Assembly (NCBI GenBank): GCA_964489425.1
Contig: CAZAYP010000002.1
Location: 124,001 to 188,000, forward strand
Direction of reading: 5' to 3'
DNA: 64,000 nt
Source of the DNA: CAZAYP01 sp964489425 [NCBI: uncultured Verrucomicrobiota bacterium]
GTDB lineage: Bacteria > Verrucomicrobiota > Kiritimatiellia > RZYC01
Under the pieces are notes generated by a model that was not told the DNA's origin, did no database searches, and saw only the letters and a list, made by a program, of their open reading frames with translations. Position 1 is the stretch's first letter. The number at the start of each line of letters is the position of its first letter. Positions 28,802 through 36,781 of the stretch are shown in pieces. Made by a program: the position numbers and the translations under genes.

Positions 28802-30538
28802 CTAGGCCGTGGCCCGGACCACCCGCGAGTAGAAGTTTTCCGCGCGCAGCAGCAGGCCGTGCGATCCCTCGGTGGCGATGCGGCCCTGCTCCAGCACCAC
28901 GATCCGGTCGCAGATGCGCACGGTGGAGAGCCGGTGGGCGACCACCAGGCAGGTGCGGTTGCGCATCACGCGCTGCAAGGCTTCCTGCACCAGCAGCTCG
29001 GTCTCGACGTCCAGGGCGCTGGTGGCCTCGTCGAGGATCAGCACACGCGGGTCGCGGACCAGGGCGCGCGCAATGGCCAGGCGCTGGTGCTGGCCGCCGG
29101 ACAGCTTGATGCCACTTTCGCCGAGGCGGGTGTGCATGCCCTTGGGGAGCCGGGCCACGAATTCCCAGGCGTTGGCCAGGTGCAGGACCTGTTCCACGGC
29201 CTGATCGGAAAGGTCGGGGGCGCCGTACGCCACGTTGTCGCGGATTGTTCCGGAGAAAAACACGATGCTCTGGGTCACCACCCCCACGTGCGCGCGGTAG
29301 GTCCGCAGGTCCAGCATCTGCATGTCGTGCCCATCCAGCAGGATGCGGCCGGTGGTGGGCCGGATAAAGCCCAGCACCAGCGCCAGTACCGTGCTTTTGC
29401 CCGCGCCGCTGGGGCCGACCAGGGCCACGGACTGGCCGGCGGGAATGGCCAGGTCAAGCCCGGCCACCGCCGCGTAGCCGGTGCCGGGGTACTGGTACCC
29501 GGCAGCCTCGAACCGCAGCGCGCCCATGACCTGGCGCACGGGTTGCTTGCCTTCGTTCGCCTCGGAGTCCGGCGCCTGCAGCAGTTCGGCAATCGAGGCG
29601 GCTGACTCGCGGGCGCTGATGAGCACCGGCATCACGTTGACCAGCGCGAGCAAGGACCCGGAAATCGAGGCGAAAAAGGCATTGAACATCACGACGTCGC
29701 CAATGGTCAGCACGCCCTGGAAACAGAAGTAGATGGCGCCCAGGAAAAACAACCCTTGCGAAAACACGAACGTCACGTAGTTGGCGGCGGAGAACAGCTC
29801 CCACAGGTTGTCAAACCGCCGGCCGCGGCGGAACACGGCTTGGATGCGCCGGGTCACCTGGTCGAGCTCATAGCGTTCCAAGCCGTGCGCGCGGGTCACG
29901 GGGATCATCGTGACCATGTCGGTGATCCGCGCGCTGAGATTCTCGAACGCCTTGCGGTACCGCCGGGCCGTGGTTTCCATTTTGCTGCGGAAATACCAGC
30001 GCAACGCCACGGAGATGGGGATCAGGACGCTGAAAAACAACAGCGCCCGGGGCACGCGGATGGCGATCGTCACCACGGCCACGGCCATGTTGATGAACGT
30101 CACCACCAGCAGCCATACGAACTGGCCCGGCAACCGCTCAAGGGTTTCGATGTCGCGGATGGCCTTGGATTGCAGCCGGCCCAGGCTGTGCTGGTCGTGG
30201 TAATGCAGGGTCAGCTGCTGCAGGTGACGGCAGATGGCCAGCCGCAGATCCTGGCTCACGCCCCGGGTGGCGCGGCTCTGGTACCGGGTGCGCAGCAGGG
30301 AGGCCGGCAGGTTGCAGGCGATCAGGAACAGCATCAGCCCGCCATAGCCGGCAAACGTATGCAGCCGGTTCGGACCCGGCTGCGTGGCCAGGTCAATCAG
30401 CACCGCTCCCAGGATCGGCGAGAACCACTCGTAGGCGTGCTGGAACAGGAAGAAGAACACCATGAACCGGAGATCGCGCAGGTAGTTCCGGTAAAACGGC
30501 CAGAGCATGCCAAGCCCATGGGTTGCGGTCGGGTGCAT
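28802..30538 (-). CDS. ABC exporter half-transporter (fused membrane and ATPase domains)
   Basis: A 578-residue protein with an N-terminal six-helix exporter membrane domain (about 15-320) and a C-terminal nucleotide-binding domain. Walker A is GPSGAGKST, the signature is LSGGQHQRLAIARAL, Walker B is VLILDEATSALD, and the H-loop is VAHRLSTV. It is the MsbA/multidrug type that works as a dimer and exports lipids, drugs or peptides. No C39 peptidase domain is present. The start could be ATG 30538 or 30508 (MLWPFYRNYLRD). It is divergent from the solute-binding protein gene at 30692; no substrate can be deduced. Confidence 0.93.
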   Translation of the reverse strand: MHPTATHGLGMLWPFYRNYLRDLRFMVFFFLFQHAYEWFSPILGAVLIDLATQPGPNRLHTFAGYGGLMLFLIACNLPASLLRTRYQSRATRGVSQDLRLAICRHLQQLTLHYHDQHSLGRLQSKAIRDIETLERLPGQFVWLLVVTFINMAVAVVTIAIRVPRALLFFSVLIPISVALRWYFRSKMETTARRYRKAFENLSARITDMVTMIPVTRAHGLERYELDQVTRRIQAVFRRGRRFDNLWELFSAANYVTFVFSQGLFFLGAIYFCFQGVLTIGDVVMFNAFFASISGSLLALVNVMPVLISARESAASIAELLQAPDSEANEGKQPVRQVMGALRFEAAGYQYPGTGYAAVAGLDLAIPAGQSVALVGPSGAGKSTVLALVLGFIRPTTGRILLDGHDMQMLDLRTYRAHVGVVTQSIVFFSGTIRDNVAYGAPDLSDQAVEQVLHLANAWEFVARLPKGMHTRLGESGIKLSGGQHQRLAIARALVRDPRVLILDEATSALDVETELLVQEALQRVMRNRTCLVVAHRLSTVRICDRIVVLEQGRIATEGSHGLLLRAENFYSRVVRATA

Positions 30539-30627
30539 GAGAACCGGCGTGGGTTGCCCTTAACGCGTTGCCATGGGACCGTTGGCCCGCGGACCCGTGA
30601 AAAGTAAAACTGGCGCCATGTTCTTCA

Positions 30628-30655
30628 TTGCCAGCTTCTCAATAATACTTATAGT
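30628..30655 (+). promoter_or_regulatory. Sigma-70-type promoter for the solute-binding protein gene
   Basis: TTGCCA at 30628-30633 and TATAGT at 30650-30655 are separated by 16 bases and lie 37 bases before the ATG at 30692. Confidence 0.5.
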
Positions 30656-30691
30656 CGCAGGCAACAAGATAAAAGGCGGGAGACGGTTCCA

Positions 30692-32143
30692 ATGATCAAG
30701 GCACAACAGCGGGTCCTGCGGTGGATGGCCCTGGGCTTGTGCGCCGGCCGCCTGGCGCTGGCGGAAACGCCTGCGCCGCTGCGCCTGGTCACCGAGCACC
30801 TGCCGCCGTTGAGCTTTCTATTGGATGGCCAGCCCGCCGGCTTGTCCGTGGACGTGGTCCAAACCGTCCTGAGCTGGATGGACCAGGAGGGCCCGATCGA
30901 GATGTTGCCCTGGGCCCAGGGTTATGCCGCACTCTGCGGTGATGCGCCGGTCGCCTTGTTCGCCACCGGCATGACCGCCGAGCGCAAGGCACAGTTCAAG
31001 TGGGCCGGCCCGATCGCGCGGATCCAGACTGCGTTCTATGCGAAAAAGGGCGGCGGCTCGACCTTGACCACCATCGACAGCGCCCATGGGTTGGCCACGA
31101 TCGCCGTGGTCCGCGACGATCTCAGCGCCCAGGAGTTGGAACGCCGGCAGTTTACCAACCTGGTTTACTTTGCCACCGCCGAGGACGCCGCCCGCGCCCT
31201 GCTGGCGGGCACGGTGGCCGCGGCCTTTCTCGATAACATCACCTTGGCCGCGGTGGTCGGCCGGGCCGGGGGCTCCCCGCGGGATGTGGAACAGTTGCTG
31301 GCCTGCAACACCGTGTTGCTCTACGTGGCCTTTTCCCAATCCGTGCCAGACACCACCGTGGCCCAATGGCAACAGGCCCTTGACACGCTCAAGCAGAACC
31401 ACGATTTTGATCGCATCTATGCCATGTGGCTGCCTCTGGACACGGCGCCCGGCGTCATCCAACTGGTTACCGAGGAGTACCCGCCCGTGACTTTCAGGCG
31501 CGACGGGCACATCACCGGCCAGGCCACGGACGTGGTGCGGGCGATGATCGCGCGGCTTGGTTTGCCGGACAACATGCTCCTGTTGGATTGGTCGGATGCG
31601 TATAACCTGGCGCTGATCAACCCCGGCGTGGCGCTCTTTACGACCGCGCGCACCCCGGACCGCGAGGATCTGTTCCACTGGATCGGGCCGGTCGGCTCCT
31701 TCCGGGATGTGGTGTACGCCCGCCGCGCCGCGGCCATGCACCTGGATTCCCTGGATGACGCGCGCAAGGTCCGCGCCCTTGGCGTAGTTTCGTCCTCGTT
31801 CTCCCAGCAGATGCTCCAGGATGCCGGCTTCACCAATCTCGTGCCCGTGACCGTGGACGGCGACAATGTCCGCCGCCTCATGGACGGATCCCTCGACCTG
31901 TGCACGATAACCGACCTGACGGCGCCGGCCATCGTCGCCGCGGCCGGGTTCAAGATGGAGGACCTTGAGCCTGTGTTCACGTTGAAGCAGTACGACTATT
32001 ACATCGCGCTGTCGCGCGGCACACCCGCCGCGACCGTCAGCGCCTGGCAGCAGGCGTTCGCTGACTTGAAAGCCGGCGGCGACCTGGATGCCATCCAGCA
32101 GCAATGGCTACCTGGTGCGGCCAAGTCTGTTCCCGGTCCATGA
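30692..32143 (+). CDS. Tandem (two-domain) family 3 periplasmic solute-binding protein
   Basis: A 483-residue exported protein (signal region WMALGLCAGRLALA). It carries two consecutive SBP_bac_3-type domains: about 25-245 beginning LRLVTEHLPPLSFLLDGQPA and about 250-475 beginning IQLVTEEYPPVTFRRDG. Each ends with a W-Q-Q-A-x-x-x-L-K helix and an I-x-x-x-W-L-P tail, so the gene arose by internal duplication. Such proteins bind amino acids or act as sensory input domains, but no permease or ATPase of an importer is present here. The stop overlaps the next start (ATGA), so the two genes are translationally coupled. A promoter-like pair and GGGAG lie upstream. Confidence 0.85.
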   Translation: MIKAQQRVLRWMALGLCAGRLALAETPAPLRLVTEHLPPLSFLLDGQPAGLSVDVVQTVLSWMDQEGPIEMLPWAQGYAALCGDAPVALFATGMTAERKAQFKWAGPIARIQTAFYAKKGGGSTLTTIDSAHGLATIAVVRDDLSAQELERRQFTNLVYFATAEDAARALLAGTVAAAFLDNITLAAVVGRAGGSPRDVEQLLACNTVLLYVAFSQSVPDTTVAQWQQALDTLKQNHDFDRIYAMWLPLDTAPGVIQLVTEEYPPVTFRRDGHITGQATDVVRAMIARLGLPDNMLLLDWSDAYNLALINPGVALFTTARTPDREDLFHWIGPVGSFRDVVYARRAAAMHLDSLDDARKVRALGVVSSSFSQQMLQDAGFTNLVPVTVDGDNVRRLMDGSLDLCTITDLTAPAIVAAAGFKMEDLEPVFTLKQYDYYIALSRGTPAATVSAWQQAFADLKAGGDLDAIQQQWLPGAAKSVPGP

Positions 32144-33360
32144 CCATGCCCCAACCCGCTGCCATGCCGTCTGCGCCGGCCCTGGCCGGGTTCTGCCCCC
32201 CGGATTATCACGGCGGCAGCATCCTGAACCTGATGTCCAGCCTGGTGCGCGCGGCCGGGGGCTATTCGCCGCACCCGTGCTTGAATGGATTGCCACCGGG
32301 CGGGCTGGCCGCGGCCCAGCACATCATCTGCCTGGTACTTGACGGGCTGGGCGAGCAGCAGTTGCGCGAGTACCTGGGGCGGGGCGGCGGCCGGCAGTTC
32401 TTCGGCGTCACGCCGCACCGGGTCATCACCACCGTGTTCCCGGCGACTACCGCCGCGGCGATCACCACCTTCACCACGGGTGCGGCGCCGGCCGAACACG
32501 GCATCCTGGGCTGGTTCTTGAACCTGGCGGATTTGGGGCTGGTCAGCGCCGTGCTGCCGGCGATCAACATGCTGGGCATGCCCATGCTGCCGCCGGGCTA
32601 TGATTTCGCGGCCTACCTGCAACTGCCATCCTACCTGGATACCACGGTCGGGTGGCGGCGGCGGATGCTGTCGCCGGACCGCCTTCCCTTCAGCCGCTTT
32701 TCCATGGCCGGCACCACCTGGCAAGGCCGCCGCTCCTACCAAACCCTGGCCCAGTTTCGCCGGCGCCTGGTGCGCTGTGTGCGGCACGGGGCCCGGTCGC
32801 TGGTATACGCCTACTGGTCCCGCTACGACTCCCTGTGCCACAAAAAGGGAACCCGCCATCCGGATACACTGGCGCACTTGGACCAGTTGGATGCGTTTTT
32901 GGGCCGCATGGCCGGCCAGTTGGCCGGCAGCGGCGTTGCCTTGCTGGTTACGGCGGACCATGGGTTGGTGGATGTGCCGGCGGACCGGGTCATCAGCCTG
33001 GCGGCCATCCCCGGGTTCCAGGACTGCCTGGCCATGGTACCGTCCGGGGACGCGCGCCAGGTGTCCTGTTTTGTGCGACCCGCCCGCGTGGGCCGGTTCC
33101 TCGAGCTGGTCCAAAGCCCGCCCCTCGCCGCGGCGGCCCTGTGCCTGCCGGGCCCGGATCTGGTGGCCGCCGGGGTGCTGGGCCCGGGCCGGCCGCACGT
33201 CCGGTTGAGCCAGCGCGTGGGCGACTATGTGCTGCTGGCCCGCGACGGCTACGCCATGGCCATCACCGTGCCCGGCCGTACTCCGCACCGGCATGTGGGC
33301 CATCACGGCGGCATGTCCGCCGCCGAGATCCGCGTGCCGCTGTTCGTCAATTGGTTTTAA
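32140..33360 (+). CDS. Alkaline-phosphatase-superfamily phosphodiesterase / nucleotide pyrophosphatase
   Basis: The start at ATG 32140 overlaps the upstream stop (ATGA) and gives 406 residues; the frame extends back to 32104. The type I phosphodiesterase fold is shown by metal-binding Asp in IICLVLDGLGEQQL, the nucleophile Thr loop TTVFPATTAAAITTFTTG, and the metal ligands LVTADHGLVDVP and RHVGHHGGMSAAEIRVPL. The family hydrolyses phosphodiesters such as nucleotides or phospholipid head groups. No signal peptide is seen, so it may be cytoplasmic. Coupling to the two-domain binding protein suggests a shared ligand, but this is inference. Confidence 0.87.
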   Translation: MTMPQPAAMPSAPALAGFCPPDYHGGSILNLMSSLVRAAGGYSPHPCLNGLPPGGLAAAQHIICLVLDGLGEQQLREYLGRGGGRQFFGVTPHRVITTVFPATTAAAITTFTTGAAPAEHGILGWFLNLADLGLVSAVLPAINMLGMPMLPPGYDFAAYLQLPSYLDTTVGWRRRMLSPDRLPFSRFSMAGTTWQGRRSYQTLAQFRRRLVRCVRHGARSLVYAYWSRYDSLCHKKGTRHPDTLAHLDQLDAFLGRMAGQLAGSGVALLVTADHGLVDVPADRVISLAAIPGFQDCLAMVPSGDARQVSCFVRPARVGRFLELVQSPPLAAAALCLPGPDLVAAGVLGPGRPHVRLSQRVGDYVLLARDGYAMAITVPGRTPHRHVGHHGGMSAAEIRVPLFVNWF

Positions 33361-33367
33361 AAACAGA

Positions 33368-33393
33368 AGAGCCGCCTGTTGTCAGGCGGCTCT
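33368..33393. terminator. Bidirectional terminator hairpin
   Basis: A perfect 11-bp stem (AGAGCCGCCTG, loop TTGT, CAGGCGGCTCT) right after the phosphodiesterase stop and between convergent genes. On the minus strand it is followed by TCTGTTTTT, so it is best as terminator of the repeat-protein gene. Confidence 0.8.
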
Positions 33394-33417
33394 CCGGTTA
33401 CGCAAGTTTTCCTGTGT

Positions 33418-34563
33418 TTACCAGGACGCGTTCACGATCGGCAGCACGGGGATGCTGTTGGCCAGGGCCACGTTGATCAACCCGACCTGCAGGCCGTCAA
33501 GGTTCTGGGCGAAGTTGACCACGCCGAACTGGAACCCGGTCATGTTCTGGGCAATGTTGACCGCCGACCACTGCACGCCGTTGACGTCGCCGGCGTAGTT
33601 GACACCCATGAGCATCACCACGCCCTGGCCGCCGGACACGTTGCCGCTGGCGTAGTTGACGCCGGCAAAAGGCGCGATCTGCACGCCATTGACATCGCCC
33701 GCCACCAGGTTGATGCCGGCGATCGTATACTGGGCGCCATCCACGCTTTCCATCGCCGCGTTCAAGCCGGCCAGTACCACCTGGGCGTCCGCCCGAGTGC
33801 CGGCCCAGTTGATGCCGGCGGCCGCAAACTGCGCGCCATTCACCGTGTCGCCGGCATAGTTGAGGCCGAAAATACTCATCTGTTTGTCAGCCTGGCCGCC
33901 GGCGACATTCGCGCCCGCGAGGACCAGTTGGCCGCCGCTGACATTGCCCATGGCCAGGTTAATGCCCGCGCCGCAGAGGTCCAGGTCCCCATCCGCGCCC
34001 GCGTAGTTCAAGCCGGCGCCCACGAACTGGCCGCCCATGGACGAGCCGCCGGCCCAGTTGACGCCGAAGATGGAAATCTGGTCATCCGCGCTGTCGCCGG
34101 TGTAGTTGACGCCCGCGGCTGCAAACTGGCCGCCGTCGGACTTGCCCATGGTCAGGTTGAGGCCCGCGGCGGTTTCCTGCCAGCCCATGCTGTTACCGCC
34201 CACGTAATTCAGCACCCAGGGCGAGCACTGCACGCCCTTGAAGTCGCCGCCCGCGGCATTGGCCGCAAAGCTGATCTGGCCGCCGCTGAGGTTGCCGCCG
34301 ACGATGTTGACCAGGCCCAGTTGCATGCCTTTGGCATCGCTGTATACGCGGTTAACCAAGCCGAGATCCATGCCCGTGAGGCCTTCATTGGCGCCGTAGA
34401 TGAGGTTGAGGCGCAGGCCGTTGACCTGGGCATCCGCGCTGCACGTTTGCACCGGGGCTACCAAGGCCAGGTTGAATTTGCCGACCGGGGCCGCTGTTTG
34501 GGCCATTGCCGCAGTCGCGGCCAACACCATCAAGCCAGCTAAGCATACCGCCATGAACTTCAT
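33418..34563 (-). CDS. LA_2272-family-like surface repeat protein
   Basis: A 381-residue exported protein (signal peptide MKFMAVCLAGLMVLAATAAMA; AAGGAG seven bases before the ATG). Almost the whole mature part is built of 18-20-residue units, about 16 copies, of the form G-x-Q-x-x-x-x-G-[LV]-N-x-A-x-G-x-x-x (for example GGQFVGAGLNYAG). The last units read MTGFQFGVVNFAQNLDG and LQVGLINVALANSIPVLPIV. This pattern and the terminal 'LPIVN' are those of the LA_2272 surface-repeat proteins first noted in Leptospira. The unit probably forms a beta-solenoid or barrel at the outer membrane. Function unknown; isolated between a terminator and a 500-base spacer. Confidence 0.8.
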   Translation of the reverse strand: MKFMAVCLAGLMVLAATAAMAQTAAPVGKFNLALVAPVQTCSADAQVNGLRLNLIYGANEGLTGMDLGLVNRVYSDAKGMQLGLVNIVGGNLSGGQISFAANAAGGDFKGVQCSPWVLNYVGGNSMGWQETAAGLNLTMGKSDGGQFAAAGVNYTGDSADDQISIFGVNWAGGSSMGGQFVGAGLNYAGADGDLDLCGAGINLAMGNVSGGQLVLAGANVAGGQADKQMSIFGLNYAGDTVNGAQFAAAGINWAGTRADAQVVLAGLNAAMESVDGAQYTIAGINLVAGDVNGVQIAPFAGVNYASGNVSGGQGVVMLMGVNYAGDVNGVQWSAVNIAQNMTGFQFGVVNFAQNLDGLQVGLINVALANSIPVLPIVNASW

Positions 34564-34586
34564 AGAGACTCCTTCTCTTTGTTTTT

Positions 34587-34608
34587 ATCAAGCCAACCAC
34601 GGCTTGAT
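34587..34608. promoter_or_regulatory. Hairpin in the leader of the LA_2272-like gene
   Basis: ATCAAGCC, 6-base loop, GGCTTGAT: a perfect 8-bp inverted repeat 24-45 bases upstream of the start. It may be an operator or a leader hairpin; no regulator is identified. Confidence 0.35.
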
Positions 34609-34706
34609 ATTTCGAATCCATATTGGTCCGGCAACGATTTTTTCGCAAGCATATCTCGCAGCATATCTCGCACATTTTGGTAAGACCTCAGTAACGCGGG
34701 GAGACG

Positions 34707-34809
34707 CTCACGGAGGCACGGAGACACCGGGACGAGCGCAAATGAAGCATGACACGCACCATCCATGGTCCGATCAAAGCTGTTCTCCGTGACTCTGTGC
34801 CTCCGTGAG
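34707..34809. repeat. Palindromic element of CTCACGGAGGCACGGAG type
   Basis: The left arm (34707-34732) reads CTCACGGAGGCACGGAGACA. The right arm (34783-34809) is its near reverse complement, CTCTGTGCCTCCGTGAG at the end. About 50 bases separate them. It sits in the roughly 500-base gene-free spacer 34564-35062, which otherwise shows nothing coding. The Arg/Ser-rich ORFs here are accidental. Confidence 0.75.
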
Positions 34810-35062
34810 AAAAATGAACAAGGTACGGAACCGGATTTGTCCCTCGAAGCGGGTTCGGAAACGATGACCGCTGATGGGCACACATCTCAAGCCCGGCGCC
34901 TTATCACCCCGTTTCACTGGGGCTTTACACATTTTCCGCGGCGCTGTTCGGCGGCTTGTGGCTGCTGATTGCGGCGCCAAGTGGGCCGCGCTTCGATCTT
35001 GTTCCCTGGTGCGGTCAGCGGTATAAGGATTCACTTTCGCAACCCATGAAGGCTTGGATATA

Positions 35063-36229
35063 ATGAAAGACCATGTCGAGGGGAACTCCGAGTTGTTGCC
35101 CGGCATGGCGCCATTGATCCTGAAAATGGATCCGCAAGTCGGCCTTTATGTGTGCGCAGACCACGCCATCACAGAGCTTTTGGTCCGCGGCTTGGATGAT
35201 GAACAGGTTCGCTATACTTTGAATCCTCCGCTCGCGGCCCATCTTGTGACACCCGGCATGCGCCTGCTGGCCTTCGGATCCCAGCATCCACTCGGGATTC
35301 TCGACTTGATCCACGATTGCGATCTAGCCGCGGAAGTGGATCCCGCCGTCGTGCTGGCGGAGACCACTTATGCCTCGCCCGTGGATCAGTTGGTGAAGGC
35401 CGGAGAGATTGACTTGGCGGGTGAGCCCGCTTCCTACGCGGATCTCGGGATCGGACGCGAGCATGTGCCGGAGCTGATCCGCATGGCCACGGACGAAGCC
35501 CTGCACACCGGCCCGGTTGGCAGCCATATTTATTGGGGCCCGGTGCGGGCCTGGCGGGCGTTGGGCGAGCTGCGCGCCGAGGAGGCTGTCGGCCCGCTGC
35601 TGGACCTGCTGTGCCGGATCGATGATGAGCAAGACGACTGGGTGAGAGAAGAGATTCCCGAGGTGCTGGCGGAAATCGGTCCCGTAGCCTTGGACCCGCT
35701 GGCGGAATACCTGGCCAACACCGCGCACGGAGAATGGGCGCGGCTGGCCGCGGCCCAGGGGATCGCAACCATCGCTACGTACCATCCCGACCAGCGCCCC
35801 GCGTGCGTTGCGCGCCTGAGCGCTCAGTTGGAGCGGTTCGCCAACCAGTCGGATGTCTTCAACGGTTATATTGTCTCGAATCTGATGGACTTGGCCGCAG
35901 TGGAGGCAGCGCCCATCATGCAGCAGGCGTTTGCCGCCGGCGCGGTAGATGAATCCATTGCGGGCGATTGGGAAGATGTGGCCATTGAGCTGGGGCTCAA
36001 GACACATCGGGAACATCCCCGCAAGCCGAACTGGCTCACGGAACTCAGCAACCAATGGCAAGCAGCTCGGGCCGTACGGGAGGCGCTACAGGCTTTGCCT
36101 GAAGAACCTGTTGCGGATGAGGATAGCGAACCGCCCCGCGCCGCGCCCATGCCCGGGCGCAACCAGACTTGCCCCTGCGGCAGCGGGAAAAAATATAAGA
36201 AATGCTGCGGCCGCCACGAAGAGGTATGA
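35063..36229 (+). CDS. SEC-C zinc-motif protein with HEAT-like repeats
   Basis: The frame opens at TTG 35054, but the ATG at 35063 with AAGG upstream is preferred (388 residues). The middle (about 130-290) has alternating helices with repeated 'A-L-G-E-L-R-A-E-E-A-V-G-P-L-L' motifs typical of HEAT/PBS lyase-like repeats. The C-terminus carries a complete SEC-C motif (RNQTCPCGSGKKYKKCCG), a zinc-binding module also found at the end of SecA. Such proteins (DUF1186-like family) are cytoplasmic, with unknown partners. It is monocistronic, followed by an IS3 remnant. Confidence 0.8.
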   Translation: MKDHVEGNSELLPGMAPLILKMDPQVGLYVCADHAITELLVRGLDDEQVRYTLNPPLAAHLVTPGMRLLAFGSQHPLGILDLIHDCDLAAEVDPAVVLAETTYASPVDQLVKAGEIDLAGEPASYADLGIGREHVPELIRMATDEALHTGPVGSHIYWGPVRAWRALGELRAEEAVGPLLDLLCRIDDEQDDWVREEIPEVLAEIGPVALDPLAEYLANTAHGEWARLAAAQGIATIATYHPDQRPACVARLSAQLERFANQSDVFNGYIVSNLMDLAAVEAAPIMQQAFAAGAVDESIAGDWEDVAIELGLKTHREHPRKPNWLTELSNQWQAARAVREALQALPEEPVADEDSEPPRAAPMPGRNQTCPCGSGKKYKKCCGRHEEV

Positions 36230-36269
36230 CCGATTTTGCGTCCGCCGCCTTAACAAAAAGGAGCATGAC

Positions 36270-36311
36270 ATGGCAAAAAAACACAGACCAAGTGAGGTTG
36301 CCCAGAATTGA
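36270..36311 (+). pseudogene. Truncated gene start with strong ribosome site
   Basis: AAAAAGGAGCATGAC precedes an ATG encoding only MAKKHRPSEVAQN before a stop. The excellent ribosome site and Lys-rich opening suggest the first codons of a real gene. The stop lies exactly where transposase-like DNA begins, consistent with disruption by an insertion. Confidence 0.4.
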
Positions 36312-36355
36312 CGGACACGGTGAACGAAGTAGTATGGAAGGATGGAGGAATCACC

Positions 36356-36454
36356 GTGAAGATGCAGAAGAAGTATGATGCTGAATATCGTCAAAATGCC
36401 GTGGATATGTTGCTGACCAGCGGGAAGAGTCTGGCGGCTACCATCTATGCCTGA
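36356..36454 (+). pseudogene. IS3-family OrfA transposase remnant
   Basis: A 32-codon frame (GTG 36356, or ATG 36362) reads KMQKKYDAEYRQNAVDMLLT then SGKSLA. This is the N-terminal helix-turn-helix start of IS3-type OrfA (KKYDAEFK-QAV-LL--SGKSL). It ends prematurely at TGA, and no OrfB (DDE) segment follows. GACGGACACGGTGAACG just upstream may be the decayed left end. Confidence 0.65.
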
Positions 36455-36473
36455 GTTGCTATCGCATTGCCGG

Positions 36474-36493
36474 GCCGCAATCGGCTTTGCGGC
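36474..36493. terminator. Possible terminator of tRNA-Ser
   Basis: GCCGCAA, 6-base loop, TTGCGGC. It lies about 70 bases downstream of the tRNA on the minus strand. There is no T-run, so support is weak. Confidence 0.3.
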
Positions 36494-36560
36494 GGCAGAC
36501 ATCACCGTTCATTTTCTGCGTTCGTGGTCGGTCGTTGCCGAAAAGCGCGAAATTTCAATT

Positions 36561-36651
36561 TGGCGGAGAGAGAGGGATTCGAACCCCCGGTCCCCTTTTG
36601 GAGGACTCACGCTCTCCAGGCGTGCCCGTTAGTCCACTCCGGCATCTCTCC
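36561..36651 (-). tRNA. tRNA-Ser(GGA) with encoded CCA
   Basis: A class II tRNA read on the minus strand: 5' acceptor GGAGAGA pairs with TCTCTCC. The anticodon arm is CACGC-CTGGAGA-GCGTG with anticodon GGA. There is a long variable arm (AGTCCTCCAAAAGGGGACC region) as expected for serine. The T arm GGGGG-TTCGAAT-CCCTC has one G-U pair. Discriminator G is followed by an encoded CCA (36561-36563). It decodes UCC/UCU. Confidence 0.95.
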
Positions 36652-36781
36652 TTGCGCCCTTCGAATGTCAGGGCGTTATGTAGGGCTTTTCCGCGGCCGC
36701 GTCAAGCTTGGGCGCCGCTTTTTCGCCGGTCGTGGCGGCGCTGGGCGGTGCTGGCCACGGCCACGGCACCGGGCCGGAGGG

